Assembly: GCA_963989385.1 (NCBI GenBank)
Contig: OZ022502.1
Span: 49,407,454 to 49,471,453 of the forward strand
Direction of reading: 5' to 3'
Length of the DNA: 64,000 bases
DNA from: Ctena decussata
Taxonomy: Eukaryota; Mollusca; Bivalvia; Lucinida; Lucinidae
Below, one piece after another: positions 11,844 through 24,146 of the stretch (position 1 is its first letter; every line of letters starts with the position of its first letter). Made by a program: the position numbers and the translations under genes. The notes under the pieces were generated by a model, which saw only the letters and a program-made list of their open reading frames with translations, did not search any database and was not told where the DNA came from.

Positions 11844-12132
11844 CAGTGTCTATTCTAGGATTGAAAAAATAGGGGGGGATTTTTGACAGAGAAAAGATGA
11901 TCACTCACACTTGTAACTCTAAAAATTGGCTGAAACTACATAAAAACAATTGTACCTAGTATTTTAGCTATGATTTAGAATCAGTGAGTACACACAATGC
12001 TTTTAGATATCATTTAAATGTATTTTTATGAATAAAATAAAGAAAATAATTCCCCCCTTCTGCTAAGAAGTAGGGGGGAATTGTCAGAAATGTGGGTGAA
12101 TCCCCCCATCCCCCTCTCTAGAATAGATACTG
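11844..12132. mobile_element. Small CAGTG/CTATTCTAG inverted-repeat element
   Basis: The ends read CAGTGTCTATTCTAG and, on the complement of the right end, CAGTATCTATTCTAG. G-rich tracts (AGGGGGGGAT and its complement) lie just inside, and a second such pair at 12054-12078 adds internal foldback. CAGTG ends recall hAT elements, but no clean 8-bp duplication is visible. Confidence 0.55.
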
Positions 12133-12914
12133 AGTTCTATGAACTCTTATATTTAGGCATTTTCCCATACAAAAGCACCTGAAAGCAAATTTGACCTTGC
12201 CATAAAAAATGTCATGGTCAACCCAAGGTCATCATTTGATCAATTTTGGGCCAAAATCTTCAAAACTTGCCATGAAATCTTGAGTTCTAGCATTTTCTTA
12301 TATTAACCGTGCCATACTAAGGTGAAGATCAACCCAAGGTCATCATTTGAACAATCTTAGTATTACTAGAGTACCTAATGCTACATACCAAGTTTCAAGG
12401 CCATTGGTCTGTTGGTTCTGGAGAAGACTTTTAAAGGTTTTTATCATAATATTATAGAGCCTACAGGCATGGTGGCCATGTTGGTCATGTGACCTGGACC
12501 AGTTGAACAAATTTTTAATCCCTCAGCCCCTGGAGGCTCTATGTGAAATCTGGTTACAGTTGGCCAAGTGGCTTTTGAAGAGATGTTTGAAATTGTCAAA
12601 ATATGAGCTCCTTGGTCAGAAGTAAAAAAAAAAATGACCCTGACTTCCTGTACTCATAAATCTTCATGTACTCATTAAGATAACTGTATATATACCATTT
12701 TTTTGGGCCAAAATCTTCAAAACTTTCCATAACATCTTATGTTCTAGCATTTTTGCCGTAATTAACCCTGCCATAAAAACAGGTCAAGGTCAACCCAAGG
12801 TCATCATTTGAAAAATCTGGTGGTACTTAAGTACTCAATTTAACATTCATACCAAGTTTCAAGCCATCATTCAAGTGCTTCTGGAGAAGAAGATTTTTGA
12901 AGTTTTTTACCATT

Positions 12915-13795
12915 CGAGGGCTTAGTGCAAGACTAGTCTAACTCCATATTTTGAAAATTTTCAGGAGAAGCAAAAAATTGATTATTACAGTACATAAACA
13001 AAATATTAATATGAAATTCGACACATTTACATAAAATATGGGAAGAAATGCTTACATTATTCAATTTTATTGATTTATTTTTGTTAAATTAGGTTTTTGT
13101 GACTTAGACTACTTTTGCGCTGAAAAGTTTAGTGCAAGACTGGTCTAACTTGAGATAGACTTTTTTTTTCAAATGCAAAATATAAGTCATTATAAAACAA
13201 ATTTTAACAATTTTTACAGTTTAAAGGCAAAAACTCAATAAGCATAAGCTGTGAAATAGCTATTTAACAACTTTAAACATATAAAAAAGACAATTTATAT
13301 TACTTTTTTTTTTGTTAGTGCAAAACTAGTCTAACTTCAGATCCACTTTTTCTTAGCGCAATACTAGTCTATCTCAAGATAGACTAGTCTTGCACTAAAA
13401 AAAAATGAGGAAAATATTTTAAAATGAAAAGATTCCTTGTTTTACTACCGAAAAACTGTTTACTAAAGTGTTGAGAAAACACTGTACCTAGACCTATAAA
13501 CAGTTAAAGACTATAAGAACTTGTATAGATTTATAAAACTGAAAACTTAGCCATTTATCCATGGTATGCTCTTTAAAATCAAATTCGTCTCATTGAAGTT
13601 AGACTAGTCTTGCGCTAAAGATTTGGCTCATTTGGCTCATAGACTATTTTTAAATTAGGAATAAAAGCATTTTTTGCAAAAACATGAATCTTCATATTAT
13701 CAAAGAATGTGTATTTGACCGTCAAGTTTTCAAAACTGCAAAAAAGTGAATTTGTGAAAAATAGTGAGTTAGACCAGTCTTGCACTGAGCCCTCG
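12915..13795. mobile_element. 881-bp DNA transposon with repeated internal copies of its terminal motif
   Basis: Flanked by CATT (12911-12914 and 13796-13799), with inverted ends CGAGGGCTTAGTGCAAGACT... and CGAGGGCTCAGTGCAAGACT... of about 30 bp. The core motif AGTGCAAGACTRGTCTAACTT recurs internally at 13131-13150, 13317-13337, 13355-13396 (as a near-perfect palindrome) and inverted at 13595-13616. No ORF of note. The 4-bp duplication fits several superfamilies (for example Sola or Chapaev-like), so no superfamily is given. Confidence 0.8.
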
Positions 13796-14316
13796 CATTA
13801 TATGGGCATGGTGGCCAGGTTGTGATGTAACTTGGACCATTTGAACAAATTCTTATTCTCTCAGCCCAGGAGACATGTGAAATTTTGTTAGAATTTGCCA
13901 AATGGCTATTGAGGAGATGTTTGAAATTGTCAAAATATGAGAGTCCTGGGTCAAAGGTCAAAGAATGAACTTGACCTGTTGTACTCACAAATCTTCATCT
14001 ATTAAGATGATTTTAAATACAAATTTTTGTCCAAAATCTTTAAAATTTTCCTGAAACCTTATGTTCTAGCGATTTCCCATATTTGACCTTGCCATGAAAA
14101 AGGTCAAGGTCAACCCAAGGTCACCATCAATTTTGTACAGCCTTGGTAATATTTGGTGCTGCATACCAAGTTCAAGGCCATCCATGTATTGGTTCTGGAG
14201 AAGAAGATTTTTTATAAGTTTTTACCATATATGGGCATGGCAGCCATGTTGGTCATGTGACCCAGACCATTTGAACAAATTTATTTTCACTCAACCCCTG
14301 GAGGCTGTATATGAAA

Positions 14317-15054
14317 CAGTGTTCTCCCCAGAAATTTCAGAAGGTATGTCGCTTTTAACAAGAAAATGGGATCTTGACTTGTTGATCCATTTTAAAAACC
14401 CTTAATATAGCAATGCTTTGTTAAAATTAGCCTAACTTTACATAAATAAATTTCAAAAGAAATTAAGGCATGTTGCAGAGGTAATGTGAAGAAGAAAGCA
14501 TGTTGCAAGTGACATGCCTTAAAGGAAAACACTCACTAAAATGCATGTTGGACTCAAAATTGAAGATTCTTATAAAACATAAAATTTGCCGAAAATTTCA
14601 TGAAAATCGGACTTAAATTAAGAAAGATATGACAGTTTAAAGATATTAAAATGTTGAGCTGGGAACCAGCAAATTTGTGAGTTAATGACGTCATAAACTC
14701 ATAGTCAAAAATGAAAATCCTAAAAAGCTTTAGTTTGAAACAAACTGTAGATAAATGAAATGCATAAATCTATATTTTACTTTATAAAGAAACGATCAAA
14801 ACTAAATAATACTATAAAAGTAAGCTATTTATGCTCTTATTCTAGATTTAAATATTTATCACGTGACAGGAACTTCCAAAATGGCGGCTTCCATGGCCGC
14901 CATTTTGATTTTTTAAAATCTTCATATCTATTTTTATCTTAAGTCCAGTTTTCATGAAATTTTCACCAAATTTAATTGCTAATCAAGATCTATAATTTAA
15001 AGTTAGTACATATTTAAGTGAGTGTTTTCCTTTAATGGTCTGGGGAGATCACTG
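14317..15054. mobile_element. CAGTG-ended non-autonomous DNA transposon
   Basis: Inverted ends CAGTGTTCTCCCCAGA and CAGTGATCTCCCCAGA (complement of the right end) are flanked by a 5-bp direct repeat TGAAA (14312-14316, 15055-15059). Removing it restores a sequence matching other units of the surrounding element. About 229 bp belong to this element; the remainder is a nested TTAA-flanked insertion. The end motif is hAT-like but the 5-bp duplication is not standard for hAT. Confidence 0.7.
14523..15031. mobile_element. TTAA-flanked MITE-like element (Kolobok- or piggyBac-type target)
   Basis: TTAA lies on both sides (14519-14522, 15032-15035). The ends are AGGAAAACACTCACTAAAAT on the left and AGGAAAACACTCACTTAAAT on the complement of the right. 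The interior has a palindrome, AAAATGGCGGC / GCCGCCATTTT, at about 14878-14908. There is no transposase. An AGG start with TTAA favours Kolobok over piggyBac (usually CCC ends), as an inference. Confidence 0.8.
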
Positions 15055-15521
15055 TGAAATCTGTATACAACGGGCTTAATGACTTTTGAGGAGATATTTG
15101 AAGTTGTCTAAATATGAAAGATCTTCAACTCTTGTACTCACAAATCTTCGTACTTGTACTGTATATTCCAATTTTAGGCCAAAACCTTCAATAATTTCAA
15201 AGAAATCTTATATATTCTAACATTTTCCCATATAAGAGCACCAGAAAGCAAAATTGACCTTGCTGTGAAAAAAGGTCAGGGTCAACCCAAAGTCATAACT
15301 TGAACAGTCTTGGTGGTAATAGTTAACCTAATGCAACATACCAAGTTTCAAGACCATCGGCCTATTGGTTCTGGAGAAGAAGATCTTTAAAGGTTTTTAC
15401 CATACATGGGCCTGTCATGTAACCATGAAATTTGGTTACAGTTGGCCCAGTGGCTTCAGAGAACGATAATGGAGCCTGCCTATATTAAAAGCTCCCCTGG
15501 AGCCTACCACTCAGGTGAGCT

Positions 15522-16619
15522 AATAAAATCAGTATGTACAAAATGTATTTTTTTTGCTCACTGATAAATCAAGAAATAAATTGTAGTGAACATAGACAAC
15601 AGTTTTTAGAAAATGATGGGATTGTTGGATACACATTTTATTTTTTATTCACCTAAGAGCTAATGCAATACCCTGGTGTTAGAGACAAGCTAGTATTCAC
15701 CTGGGTCTTGATCATGCAGTGTGACGTATGGTAACCATCTACATAAACTTATTTTCATTTTTACTGTAGTTTGAGTGGGTGATTTAACTCTGACCATCCC
15801 ACCAACACATAGGTAATGTGTGGTAGAAAGTTTCAATTAAAATTAACCATACACCTTAAATCATGATACCTTTAAACAATCAACCAGCCTGTATCAAAAG
15901 GCCATTTTTATAGTTTCCTGCACACAAGTGGTTATTTTGTATAAGATTTGTTAAGGGGTCAAAACAATGCAGAGTTGCTTCCCCTGAAAAGTACCCAATC
16001 AGCTTAAAACACAGTTCTTCATGAAGGGTATACAGGACATAAATTATTGGACTTTTATGTAAAAGTTTCAGCATATCTGACTACAGCCTAGTGAGCCTAC
16101 AGGATAAAACAATTATATAGATATTTGAACGAAACATCAAATCGGTACGCAGAAGTTTGGGATAATGTCTACTACAGTACTTTGCGTACAAGCCTTAATG
16201 TTTTTTGCACTTACAAAAATATTTCTGAAAGGATCTGGACACACACTGTGTGGGGTGTCAGCAAAACTAAACCCAAACCAGACTGCTCTGTCCAAAGAAT
16301 CACCCGCTTTTAAAGTAAAATTTTAGCAATGTCCAAATCGTAAGCGTAGCCCAAATCTTTAGGAGTAAACATACATTTTTATCGGGAATGATGAATTGTC
16401 TTTGAAGCAGTAATGTAAAAAATACATTTGAAACCTACTGCAAGAAGCTTGTTTATCACCCTTTTCTATTCTATGATCAGTATTTGTCTGCAAATTAATG
16501 TGTATTTTGCTTAGTAGCAGTCTTTTGGAATTTCTAAAAACAAAAGAACAAAAGGCTGTAAGGTTAAGTAGAACAGTGTGGTGTCCTGATGACCGCAAAT
16601 TTTCGGGGCTAATGGCCAC
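15522..16619. other. Non-coding unique-looking spacer
   Basis: No gene, RNA or structured repeat could be supported here; the short open frames lack splice context and recognisable motifs. Confidence 0.4.
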
Positions 16620-16854
16620 AGGAGCCTCAGTAGCTCAGTAGGATAAGCCCTGGCCTGCTAGTCTAGAGTGGTTCCAAGTTCGAGTCTGGCAGGTGGAGGA
16701 AACCTTTTCAACCATAAACAAAATTTTCTGTTGCACACAGCCTTTCATGATTGTCACCCTCTCTTGAAGTCTCTTTGTCCGGATATGACTGAAATACTCT
16801 TGGAAAGGATGAAAAATCACAAGTCATGCATCCATCCAGCCATCCATCCATAAC
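16620..16854 (+). mobile_element. SINE family 2, copy A (tRNA-derived)
   Basis: The tRNA-like head has GTAGCTCAGTAGGATAAGC (A box) and AGTTCGAGTCTGG (B box). The body shares CACACAGCCTTTCAT and ATGACTGAAATACT with the copy at 57000, and the tail is (CATC)n. A 10-bp duplication with one mismatch, ATG(G/A)CCACAG, flanks it (16612-16621 and 16855-16864). Confidence 0.85.
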
Positions 16855-16864
16855 ATGACCACAG

Positions 16865-17132
16865 ACTTTAGGGTCTGTCACTCACCCCAATAAGAAAATG
16901 ATAATGATTCTCCACACATGAAATAACAAAAAAAAAGAAGAAAACTTATTCAAACTTCAAAATAACAGCGTTTCTAAAATTACATGAGCCATTCACACAA
17001 ATGCTAGAAACACTGACACTTTTTCTTGAAAATCGAAGAAAGGGCAAATCGGCTGATGATCAAGGTAGATAAATCTCACAGGAGCGCATATAGTAAGGCC
17101 TACAATTGCAACTGCAATCCCGGGTTATTTTT
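16865..17132. other. Short non-coding spacer
   Basis: Nothing recognised between the SINE and the next group I element. Confidence 0.4.
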
Positions 17133-17853
17133 AGCTCACCTGAGCAGGAAGTGCTGAGGGTGAGCTTTTGGGATACTGTGATGTCCGTCGTCCGTCAACT
17201 TTTGCTTGTGTACACTCTAGCGAGCACAGTTTTGATCCAATCTTTCTGAAACTTTGTCAGAATGTTTATCTCCATATCTAAAGTTCGAAACTGGGTCATG
17301 TCGGGTCAAAAACTAGGTCACTAGGTCAAATCTTAGAAAAACCTTTTGTACGCTCTAGAAGGCACAGTTTTTATCCAAAGTTCATGAACTTTGGCAGAAT
17401 GTTTATCTCCTTAAAATCTAGGGCAAGTTTGAAACTGGGTCATGTCGGGTCAAAAACTAGGTCACTAGGTCAAATCTTTGAAAAATATTGTGTACGCTCT
17501 AGAAGGCACAGTTTTCACCCAAAGTTCATGAAACTTTGTCAGAATGTTTATTTTCATAATATCTAGTCCAAGTTTGAAACTGGGTCACGTCGGATCAAAA
17601 ACTAGGTCACTAGGTCAAATCATAGAAAATCCTTGTGTACGATCTAGAGGACATAGTTTTGATCCAATCTTTACGAAACTTTGTCAGAATGTTTATCTCC
17701 ATAAAATCTAGGCTGATTTCGAAACTGGGTCATGTAGGGTAAAAAACTAGGTCACTAGGTCAAATCTTAGAAAAACCTTGTGTACACTCTAGAAGGCACA
17801 GTTTTTATCCAAAGTTCATGAAACTTTGTCAGAATGTTTATCTTTATAATATA

Positions 17854-19450
17854 CTGGACAAAAAAAGTTAAGGATCAAACATTAAACTGAAATTTTTATA
17901 TCGAAAAAAGTAATTTTCAAAAAATCATTTTCTTCTGTTGGATATATCTACCAATGCTGCACAAGACTGCATGACACATATTGGAATCTGATCACAGAAC
18001 ACCCCAGCAGAAATGAGTAAACAAGCATACCCCTAAAATTAAAGTGAACACTGGCATAAACACAAAACTGAATGTCCATTATTTTTGGCTTTATCAATGT
18101 GAAATCACTTTCAGTTCTCAGTGTGACCTCCAAGGGCTTGAATAGCTGCATGACAGTCACTCGGTATGCTTCTGGTAAATTTCGAGAGGCCCTATTTAGG
18201 GACTCGCTTGCCATGTTTCACAAAAAGCCTGAATGAGCTTTCCCTGAGTTTCAGAAAGCCTCTCGTGATCAGGATTGGCGGTGTAACATGTCCAAAGAAT
18301 GTTCAGTCGGATTTGAAGCTGATCTGGATTTTAGATCACCTTGACATGTCAATGCGGGCGTTTGTTTCTGTCGCTAGGTACTGGTCCACCACATTTGCCT
18401 TGTAATTCGATGATGTCATCGCCAAAAAGTTCAGCATACGGTCTCGTAAGTGGATGAAACGTGTCATTTCTAGCTCCAACACCAATCAGATCACCTCTGT
18501 CTGGCATGCGCAAGACCACACAGCTGCCAATCCAGATACCGCACCATACCATCACCCACCCTCCTCGAGACATCACCCACCCTCCTCGAGACATGTCATA
18601 TTCCGCAACACGATTTAATTCATAGTCTACACGACGTGTACCTGGCAGGCGTCACACCCTTCTCCCATCATCGTGGGTATCTGCATTCAAATCTGGACTC
18701 ATCTGTGAAAAGAACATGGGTCCAATGACCCAGCTGCCAATTTGTGTCACTTTTTGCCCACTATCGCATCGCATTTCTATGGAATCGCATCAATCCTGGC
18801 CTCATTACCAGCATGCAAGTGCGGAAATTAGCTATGTAATGTCTGTTTCCAAGCGTTTTCGCTGAAATTGACCGATTGAATTAATTAATGCACAAACAAT
18901 GCGCGTCCTCGCAGCGTTATTGTCATGAACCAGTAGCTTGGGACAGAGACCATCCTCCGTTTGGACAAGTCTTGTTAATCACAAGTTTTAAATCTGATTG
19001 AACCTGCTTGACAGATGATACAAAACAGCAATTCTCATTACCAGAGGCTTCAGGAACCTGCTGGAGGGCTAATTTAGGCCTTTCATGAAAAATGGCAAAC
19101 GAGTCCCCAAATGAGCCTCTAGCGCTTGACCAAAAGAAGATCGACTAGCTGTCATACAGTTATTCAGACCCCTAGAGATATTGATGAGCACTGGCAATGG
19201 TTTTGCATGGATAAAGCCAAGAATCACGGACATTCAATTTTGTGCTGCTGGCAATTTTCACTGTAGCTTTAGGGGTATATCTGTTTATTTGTTTCTACTG
19301 GTGTGTCACGTGATCCGATTCCAATATTTTTCATGCAGTTCTGTGCCGCTTTGACAGTTGTATTGAACAGAAGAAAATTGTTTTTGGGTAATTTATTTTT
19401 CATGGTTTTAGCTTTAGTCAAATATTTGATCCCTAACTTTTTTTGTCCAG
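17854..19450 (-). mobile_element. Tc1/mariner-type element with very long inverted arms
   Basis: TA flanks both ends and the inverted termini begin CTGGACAAAAAAAGTTA and match at about 25 of 26 positions. The similarity between the two ends continues far inward as diverged inverted arms of about 400 bp (roughly 17854-18270 and 19040-19450), with shared phrases such as ATTGGAATC, ATACCCCTAAA, TTGAATGTCC and GGGACTCG. A broken transposase remnant lies between them on the minus strand. Confidence 0.85.
18349..18760 (-). pseudogene. Tc1/mariner (DDE/D) transposase remnant
   Basis: Translation of the minus strand at about 18690-18717 gives VLFTDESRFE, the hallmark around the second catalytic aspartate of Tc1/mariner transposases. 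Downstream in other frames come GRR and PGTR, then VMVWCGI (family: VMVWGGI) and PLTRPYAELFGDDIIELQ. Reading frames change between these motifs and stops intervene, so the gene is dead. The normal protein is about 340 residues; only a middle portion of the catalytic domain is recognisable here. The N-terminal DNA-binding region and the C-terminal glutamate were not found. It belongs to the 17854-19450 element. Confidence 0.8.
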
Positions 19451-21630
19451 TATATTAAGATAAATTCGAAACAGGGTCATGTTGGGTCAAAAACTAGGCC
19501 ACTAGGTCAAATCATAGAAAAACCTTGTGTATGCTCCAGATGACAGAGTTTTGATCCAATCTTTATGAAACATTGTCAGAATGTATATCTCCATAAACTC
19601 TAGGCCAAATCTAGGGCAAGTTTGAAACTGGGTCATGTGGGGTCAAAAACTAGGTCACTAGGTCAAATCTTTGAAAAATATTGTGTACGCTCTAGAAGGC
19701 ACAGTTTTCACCCAAAGTTCATGAAACTTTGTCAGAATGTTTATTTTCATAATATCTAGTCCAAGCTTGAAACTGGGTCACGTCGGATCAAAAACTAGGT
19801 CACTAGGTCAAATCATAGAAAAACCTTGTGTACAATCTAGAGGACATAGTTTTGATCCAATCTTTACGAAACTTTGTCAGAATGTTTATCTCCATAAAAT
19901 CTAGGCCAGTTTCGAAATTGGGTCATGTAGGGTCAAAAACTAGGTCACTAGGTCAAATCTTAGAAAAACCTTGTGTACACTCTAGAAGGCATAGTTTATA
20001 TCCAAAGTTCATGAAACTTTGTCAGAATGTTTATCTTTATAATATTTAGGATAAATTCGAAACAGGGTCATGTTTGGTCAAAAATTAGGCCACTAGGTCA
20101 AATCATAGAAAAACCTTGTGTACGCTCCAGATGACACAGTTTTGATCCAATCTTTATGAAACATTGTCAGAATGTTAATCTCCATAAACTCTAGGCCAAG
20201 TTTGAAACTGGGTCATGTGGGGTAAAGAACTAGGTCACTAGGTCAAATCTTAGAAAAACCTTGTGTACGCTCTAAAAGGCACAGTTTTGATCCAAATTTC
20301 ATGAAACTTTGTCAGAATGTTTATCCTCATAATATGTAGGACACGTTTGAAACTGAACAATGTCTGGTCAAAATCTAGGTCACCAGGTTTAATCATAGAA
20401 AAACCTTGTGTACACTCTAGAGGACACAGTTTTGATCCAATCTTTATGAAACTTTGTCAGAATGTTTATCTCCATATACTCTAGGCCAAATGTGAAAGTA
20501 GGTCATGTCGGGTCAGAAACTAGGTCACTAGGTCAAATCTTGGAAAAACCTTGTGTATGCAATAGAAGGCATAGTTTTGATCCAATCTTCATGAAACTAT
20601 TTCAAAATGTTTATTGTCCATATATCTAAGTTCCCTATGAAACTGAGTCACGTCGGGTCTAAAACTAGATCACTAGGTCAAATCTTAGAAAAATCTTGTG
20701 TACACCCTAGAGGGCACAGTTTTGATCTTATCTTCATGAAACTCTGTCAGAATGTTTATCTTTATGAAATCTAGGTAAAGTTTGAAAGTAGGTCGTGTCG
20801 GGTCAAGAACTAGGTCACTAGGTCAAATATAAGAACGACCTTGTATACGCTCCAGAGGACACAGTTTAGATCCAATCTCAATGAAACTGTGTCAGAATGT
20901 TTATTCTTACAACATCCAGGCCAAGTTTGAAACGCGGTCATGTTGGGTATAAAACTAGGTCAAATATTAGGAAAACCTTGTGTATGCTCTAGAGGTCACA
21001 GTTTTGATCCAAACCTAATGAAATTTTGTCAGAATGTTTATCCTCACAATATGTAGGCCAAGTTTGAAACTGGGTCATGTCGGGTCAAAAACTGGGTCAG
21101 ATCTTAGAATAACCTTGTGTACGCTCTAGAGGACACAGTTTTGATCCAATCTTTTTGAAATTTTGTCAGAATGTTTATCCTCACAATATTTAGGCCAGAT
21201 TTGAAAGTAGGTCATGTCGGGTCAAAAACTACTCCACTAGGTCAGATATAAGAACGACCTTGTGTACACTCTTGAGGACACAGCTTTGATCCAATCTTTA
21301 TGAACCTTTGTCAGAATGTTTATCCTCACAATATCCAGGCCAAGTTTGAAACTGGGTCATGTCAGGTCAAAAACTAGGTCACTAGGTCAAATCTTAGAAA
21401 AACTTTGTGCACACCCTTTAGGGCACAGTTTTGATCCAATCTTCATGAAACTTTGTCAGAATGTTTATCTCCATAAAATCTAGGCCAAGTGTGAAACTGG
21501 ATAATGTGGGGTCAAAAGCTAGGTCACTAGGTCAAATCTAAATTAAGTTATGCTGCAAGAATCAGAACTAACATTGCAATGATGCCAGCCACAAACTCCT
21601 TGGAATACATTAGTTTCACCACAGTGAGAT

Positions 21631-21897
21631 GGGCCGGGTAGCGCAATCGGTAGGGCACCTGACTCATAAGTCAGAGGTCCTGGGTTCGAATCCCGGTCTG
21701 GCCACATCCTTTCGTTTCTCCTTCCGCTGATTCAAGAAGGGTAGTTGTCAGTTACTGGCGAAAGTATGTGCACTTAGTACTGGTTAACCGCTTAGGAGGT
21801 CTAAGCCTGCCCAGGAATAGTGTGGTTAGGTTAACTGACCGTCCCGACATGACCTTAGTTGTTTACCGTGGACGTTAAGCATCAAATCAACCAACCA
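21631..21897 (+). mobile_element. SINE family 1, copy B with perfect 13-bp target duplication
   Basis: Full-length copy: tRNA-like head with TAGCGCAATCGG and GGTTCGAATCC, conserved body, and tail of (ACCA)n. The target duplication ACCACAGTGAGAT is exact at 21618-21630 and 21898-21910, which sets the element ends and indicates fairly recent insertion. The anticodon region reads CTCATAA. Confidence 0.95.
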
Positions 21898-22022
21898 ACC
21901 ACAGTGAGATAATGATGCTACCATTCTATCATCTGGGTTTGCCTAGTTCAGTCTAGTTCAAATCCATCAAAGGAACTCAACATGAATGGGAGCTTTTCGG
22001 AGAAGCGACTCTGCCATTTTTC

Positions 22023-22301
22023 CGCTCACCTGAGCCTTACATTATTGGTGTTAGCTGCCTCTGTCATCCATCCATAAACATTTTCAAACATCTCTGAAAC
22101 CACTGGGCAGACTAAACTCAAATTTCATATGGCGCCTGCACATGGGTCAAAGGATTGAAAGTTTTTCAAATGATCTTGGTCACATAACCAAGGTGGCCGC
22201 CATTCCCATGTATGATAAAAACTCTTATAAATCTTCACCAGAGCCAGTGAACTGATAAATGCTCAGGTGAGCGATTCAGGGCCACCATGGCCCTCTTGTT
22301 T
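22023..22301 (+). mobile_element. Short group I element (deleted core)
   Basis: It has GCTCACCTGAGC at the left and CTCAGGTGAGCGATT, hairpin GGGCCACCATGGCCC and TCTTGTTT at the right, with only one shortened element-1-type core unit between. Its right part is nearly the same as the right end of the element at 24495-26848. Confidence 0.7.
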
Positions 22302-22344
22302 ATAGGTAGCATGAATTACTGATCCGGTGAAGAACACATAATTT

Positions 22345-23335
22345 TTATGCCCCCAACTTCGGAGAAGTTGAGGGGGCATATTGGTTTGGGCCTGTCCGTC
22401 TGTCCGTAACGCTTTTTAGCAGCTGGGAAACACAAGAACCGCTTACGCTAGGATTTTGAAATTTTATATGTGGCATGTACATGAAAAATAAGCCGACCTG
22501 TATTTTTTTTTTTTACCCCATCAGTCTTGTCGTTCAGGAGTTATGCCCCTTTTTCGACTTTGTCATTTTATATAGAAAAAAACCTTGTGACCAAAATATC
22601 TGAAGAACCACTTGAGCTAGGATCCTGATATTTAGCACACAGTTACAGATCAAGATACAGATGACCTGATTAACTTTTGAGCCTATTACACAAATTTTTA
22701 GTTGAGTTTTTCCCCTTTTTTGGACATAGGCATTTTATATAGGAAAAATCTTGTGACCAAAATATCTGAAGAACCACGTGAGCTAGGATCCTGATATTTA
22801 GCACACAGTTACAGATCAAGATGTAGATGGCCTGATTAACTTTTGAGCATATTTCACAAATTTTTAGTTGAGTTATTCCCCTTTTTCGGACATAGGCATT
22901 TTATGTAGGAAAAATCTTGTGACCAAAATTTCTGAAGAACCGCTATAGCTAGGATCCTAATATTTGGCATACTAGTTTTTAAGGTGTAGATGAACTGATT
23001 AATGTTTGGGCATATTTCGTAAATTTTTGGTTGAGTTATTCCCCATTTTCAGACATAGGCATTTTCTTTCGGAATAACCTTGTGACCAAAATATCTGAAG
23101 AACTGCTGAAGCTAGGATCCTGATATTTTGCATACAGGTTAAGACTAAGGAATAATCTTGTGACCAAATATCTGAAGAACCGCTGAAGCTGGCATACAGG
23201 TTTGGACTAAGGTGTAGATGACCTGATTAACTTTATAGCCAGTTTCATAAATTTTTGTTTGAGTTATTCCTCTTTTTCGGCCATAGGCATTTTATATAGG
23301 AAAAACCTTGTGACCAAAATATCTGAAGAACCGCT
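22345..23335 (+). mobile_element. Group II Helitron-like element, 3' end not found
   Basis: It opens with the hairpin TTATGCCCCCAACTT / AAGTTGAGGGGGCATA, then TTGGTTTGGG and a GTCCGTCTGTCC leader. The core has about five units of about 165 bp containing CCTTGTGACCAAAATATCTG. The array stops near 23335 without the usual 3' hairpin, so the copy is truncated. Confidence 0.65.
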
Positions 23336-24146
23336 TAAAACAGATTTGACTTAAATAAACTACATAACGTCGTCACGTTCGAGCTCGTTTTTCGCAAATG
23401 ACGTCAAACCTCATTTGGACCCAAAATGCCACGACAAGTCACAATTTCATTTCACTTGGCCCTTATTGTCCCTATTATACATGCCCTTGTCAAAGTCAGA
23501 CTCCCAAAATGCGAGCTTTATTATACCCCAACATAGGAAGTATGTTGAGGGTTATATAGTTTTCGTCTTTCTGTCCGTTAGTTCATTCGTCCGTGTGTCC
23601 GTGCATCCGTCTGTTAACATTTGCATTAAAGTTTTGCATTAAGTTTTTATTCTTTGCTTATATTTCCAGTATCCTTTGATGGAGCCTTTTGGTATGTGAC
23701 TAGGTATACTTCTAGGCTCATGCAGAATAGTTAACATCATCTGGCTACTGCTGCTGACCTAGGGTCAAGGTCACAGACTTAAACATTTGCGTTAAAGTTT
23801 TGTTTAAGTTTATATTCTTCTGTTATATTTCCAATATCCTTTGATGGAACCTTTTGATATTTGACAGGGGTTACTTTAATGTCCATACAGAGTAGAAGAC
23901 ATCATCTGGATGCTGCTGTTTACCAAAGGTCAAGGTCACAGATTTATATATTTGCGTTAAAGTTTTGTGTTTAGTTTATTTTTTGCTTATATTTCCAACA
24001 TCCTTTGATGAAACCTTTTGATATATGACTGGGTTTACTTCTATATTAATGCAAAATAATTGACAGCATCTGGTCGCTGCTGCTGAGCTAAGGTCGAGGT
24101 CACAGACTTAAACATTTGCTTAAAAGTTTTGCGTTAAGTTTATATA

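Larger units (their letters stand above)
11611..15521 (-). mobile_element. Group I element 3, minus strand, host to nested insertions
   Basis: The right boundary is the inverted group I left end (CTCAGGTGAGCT at 15510-15521). The left boundary shows the complement of the terminal hairpin (GGGCTGTGAGGCCC with AAGCAAAA outside). The core is the element 1 type in reverse. Unrelated insertions at 11844-12132, 12915-13795 and 14317-15054 interrupt it, and the core resumes after each, which dates element 3 as the oldest layer. Confidence 0.75.
17133..21545 (+). mobile_element. Group I element 4: long array of ~145-bp units
   Basis: It starts AGCTCACCTGAGC with a (GTCC)-rich leader. The core is a tandem array of roughly 145-bp units with CACAGTTTTGATCCAATC, AACTTTGTCAGAATGTTTAT, GGGTCATGTCGGGTCAAAAA and AGGTCACTAGGTCAAATC. 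A mariner-type insertion (17854-19450) interrupts one unit and the array resumes. The array fades at about 21545 without a clear terminal hairpin; the 3' end may be lost. Non-coding; recurring short frames are just repeats of the unit. Confidence 0.75.

Noticed and set aside
21631..21705. Possible functional tRNA gene
   Set aside because: The cloverleaf is imperfect (short anticodon loop), it is followed by the same SINE body in five places, and it has target duplications.
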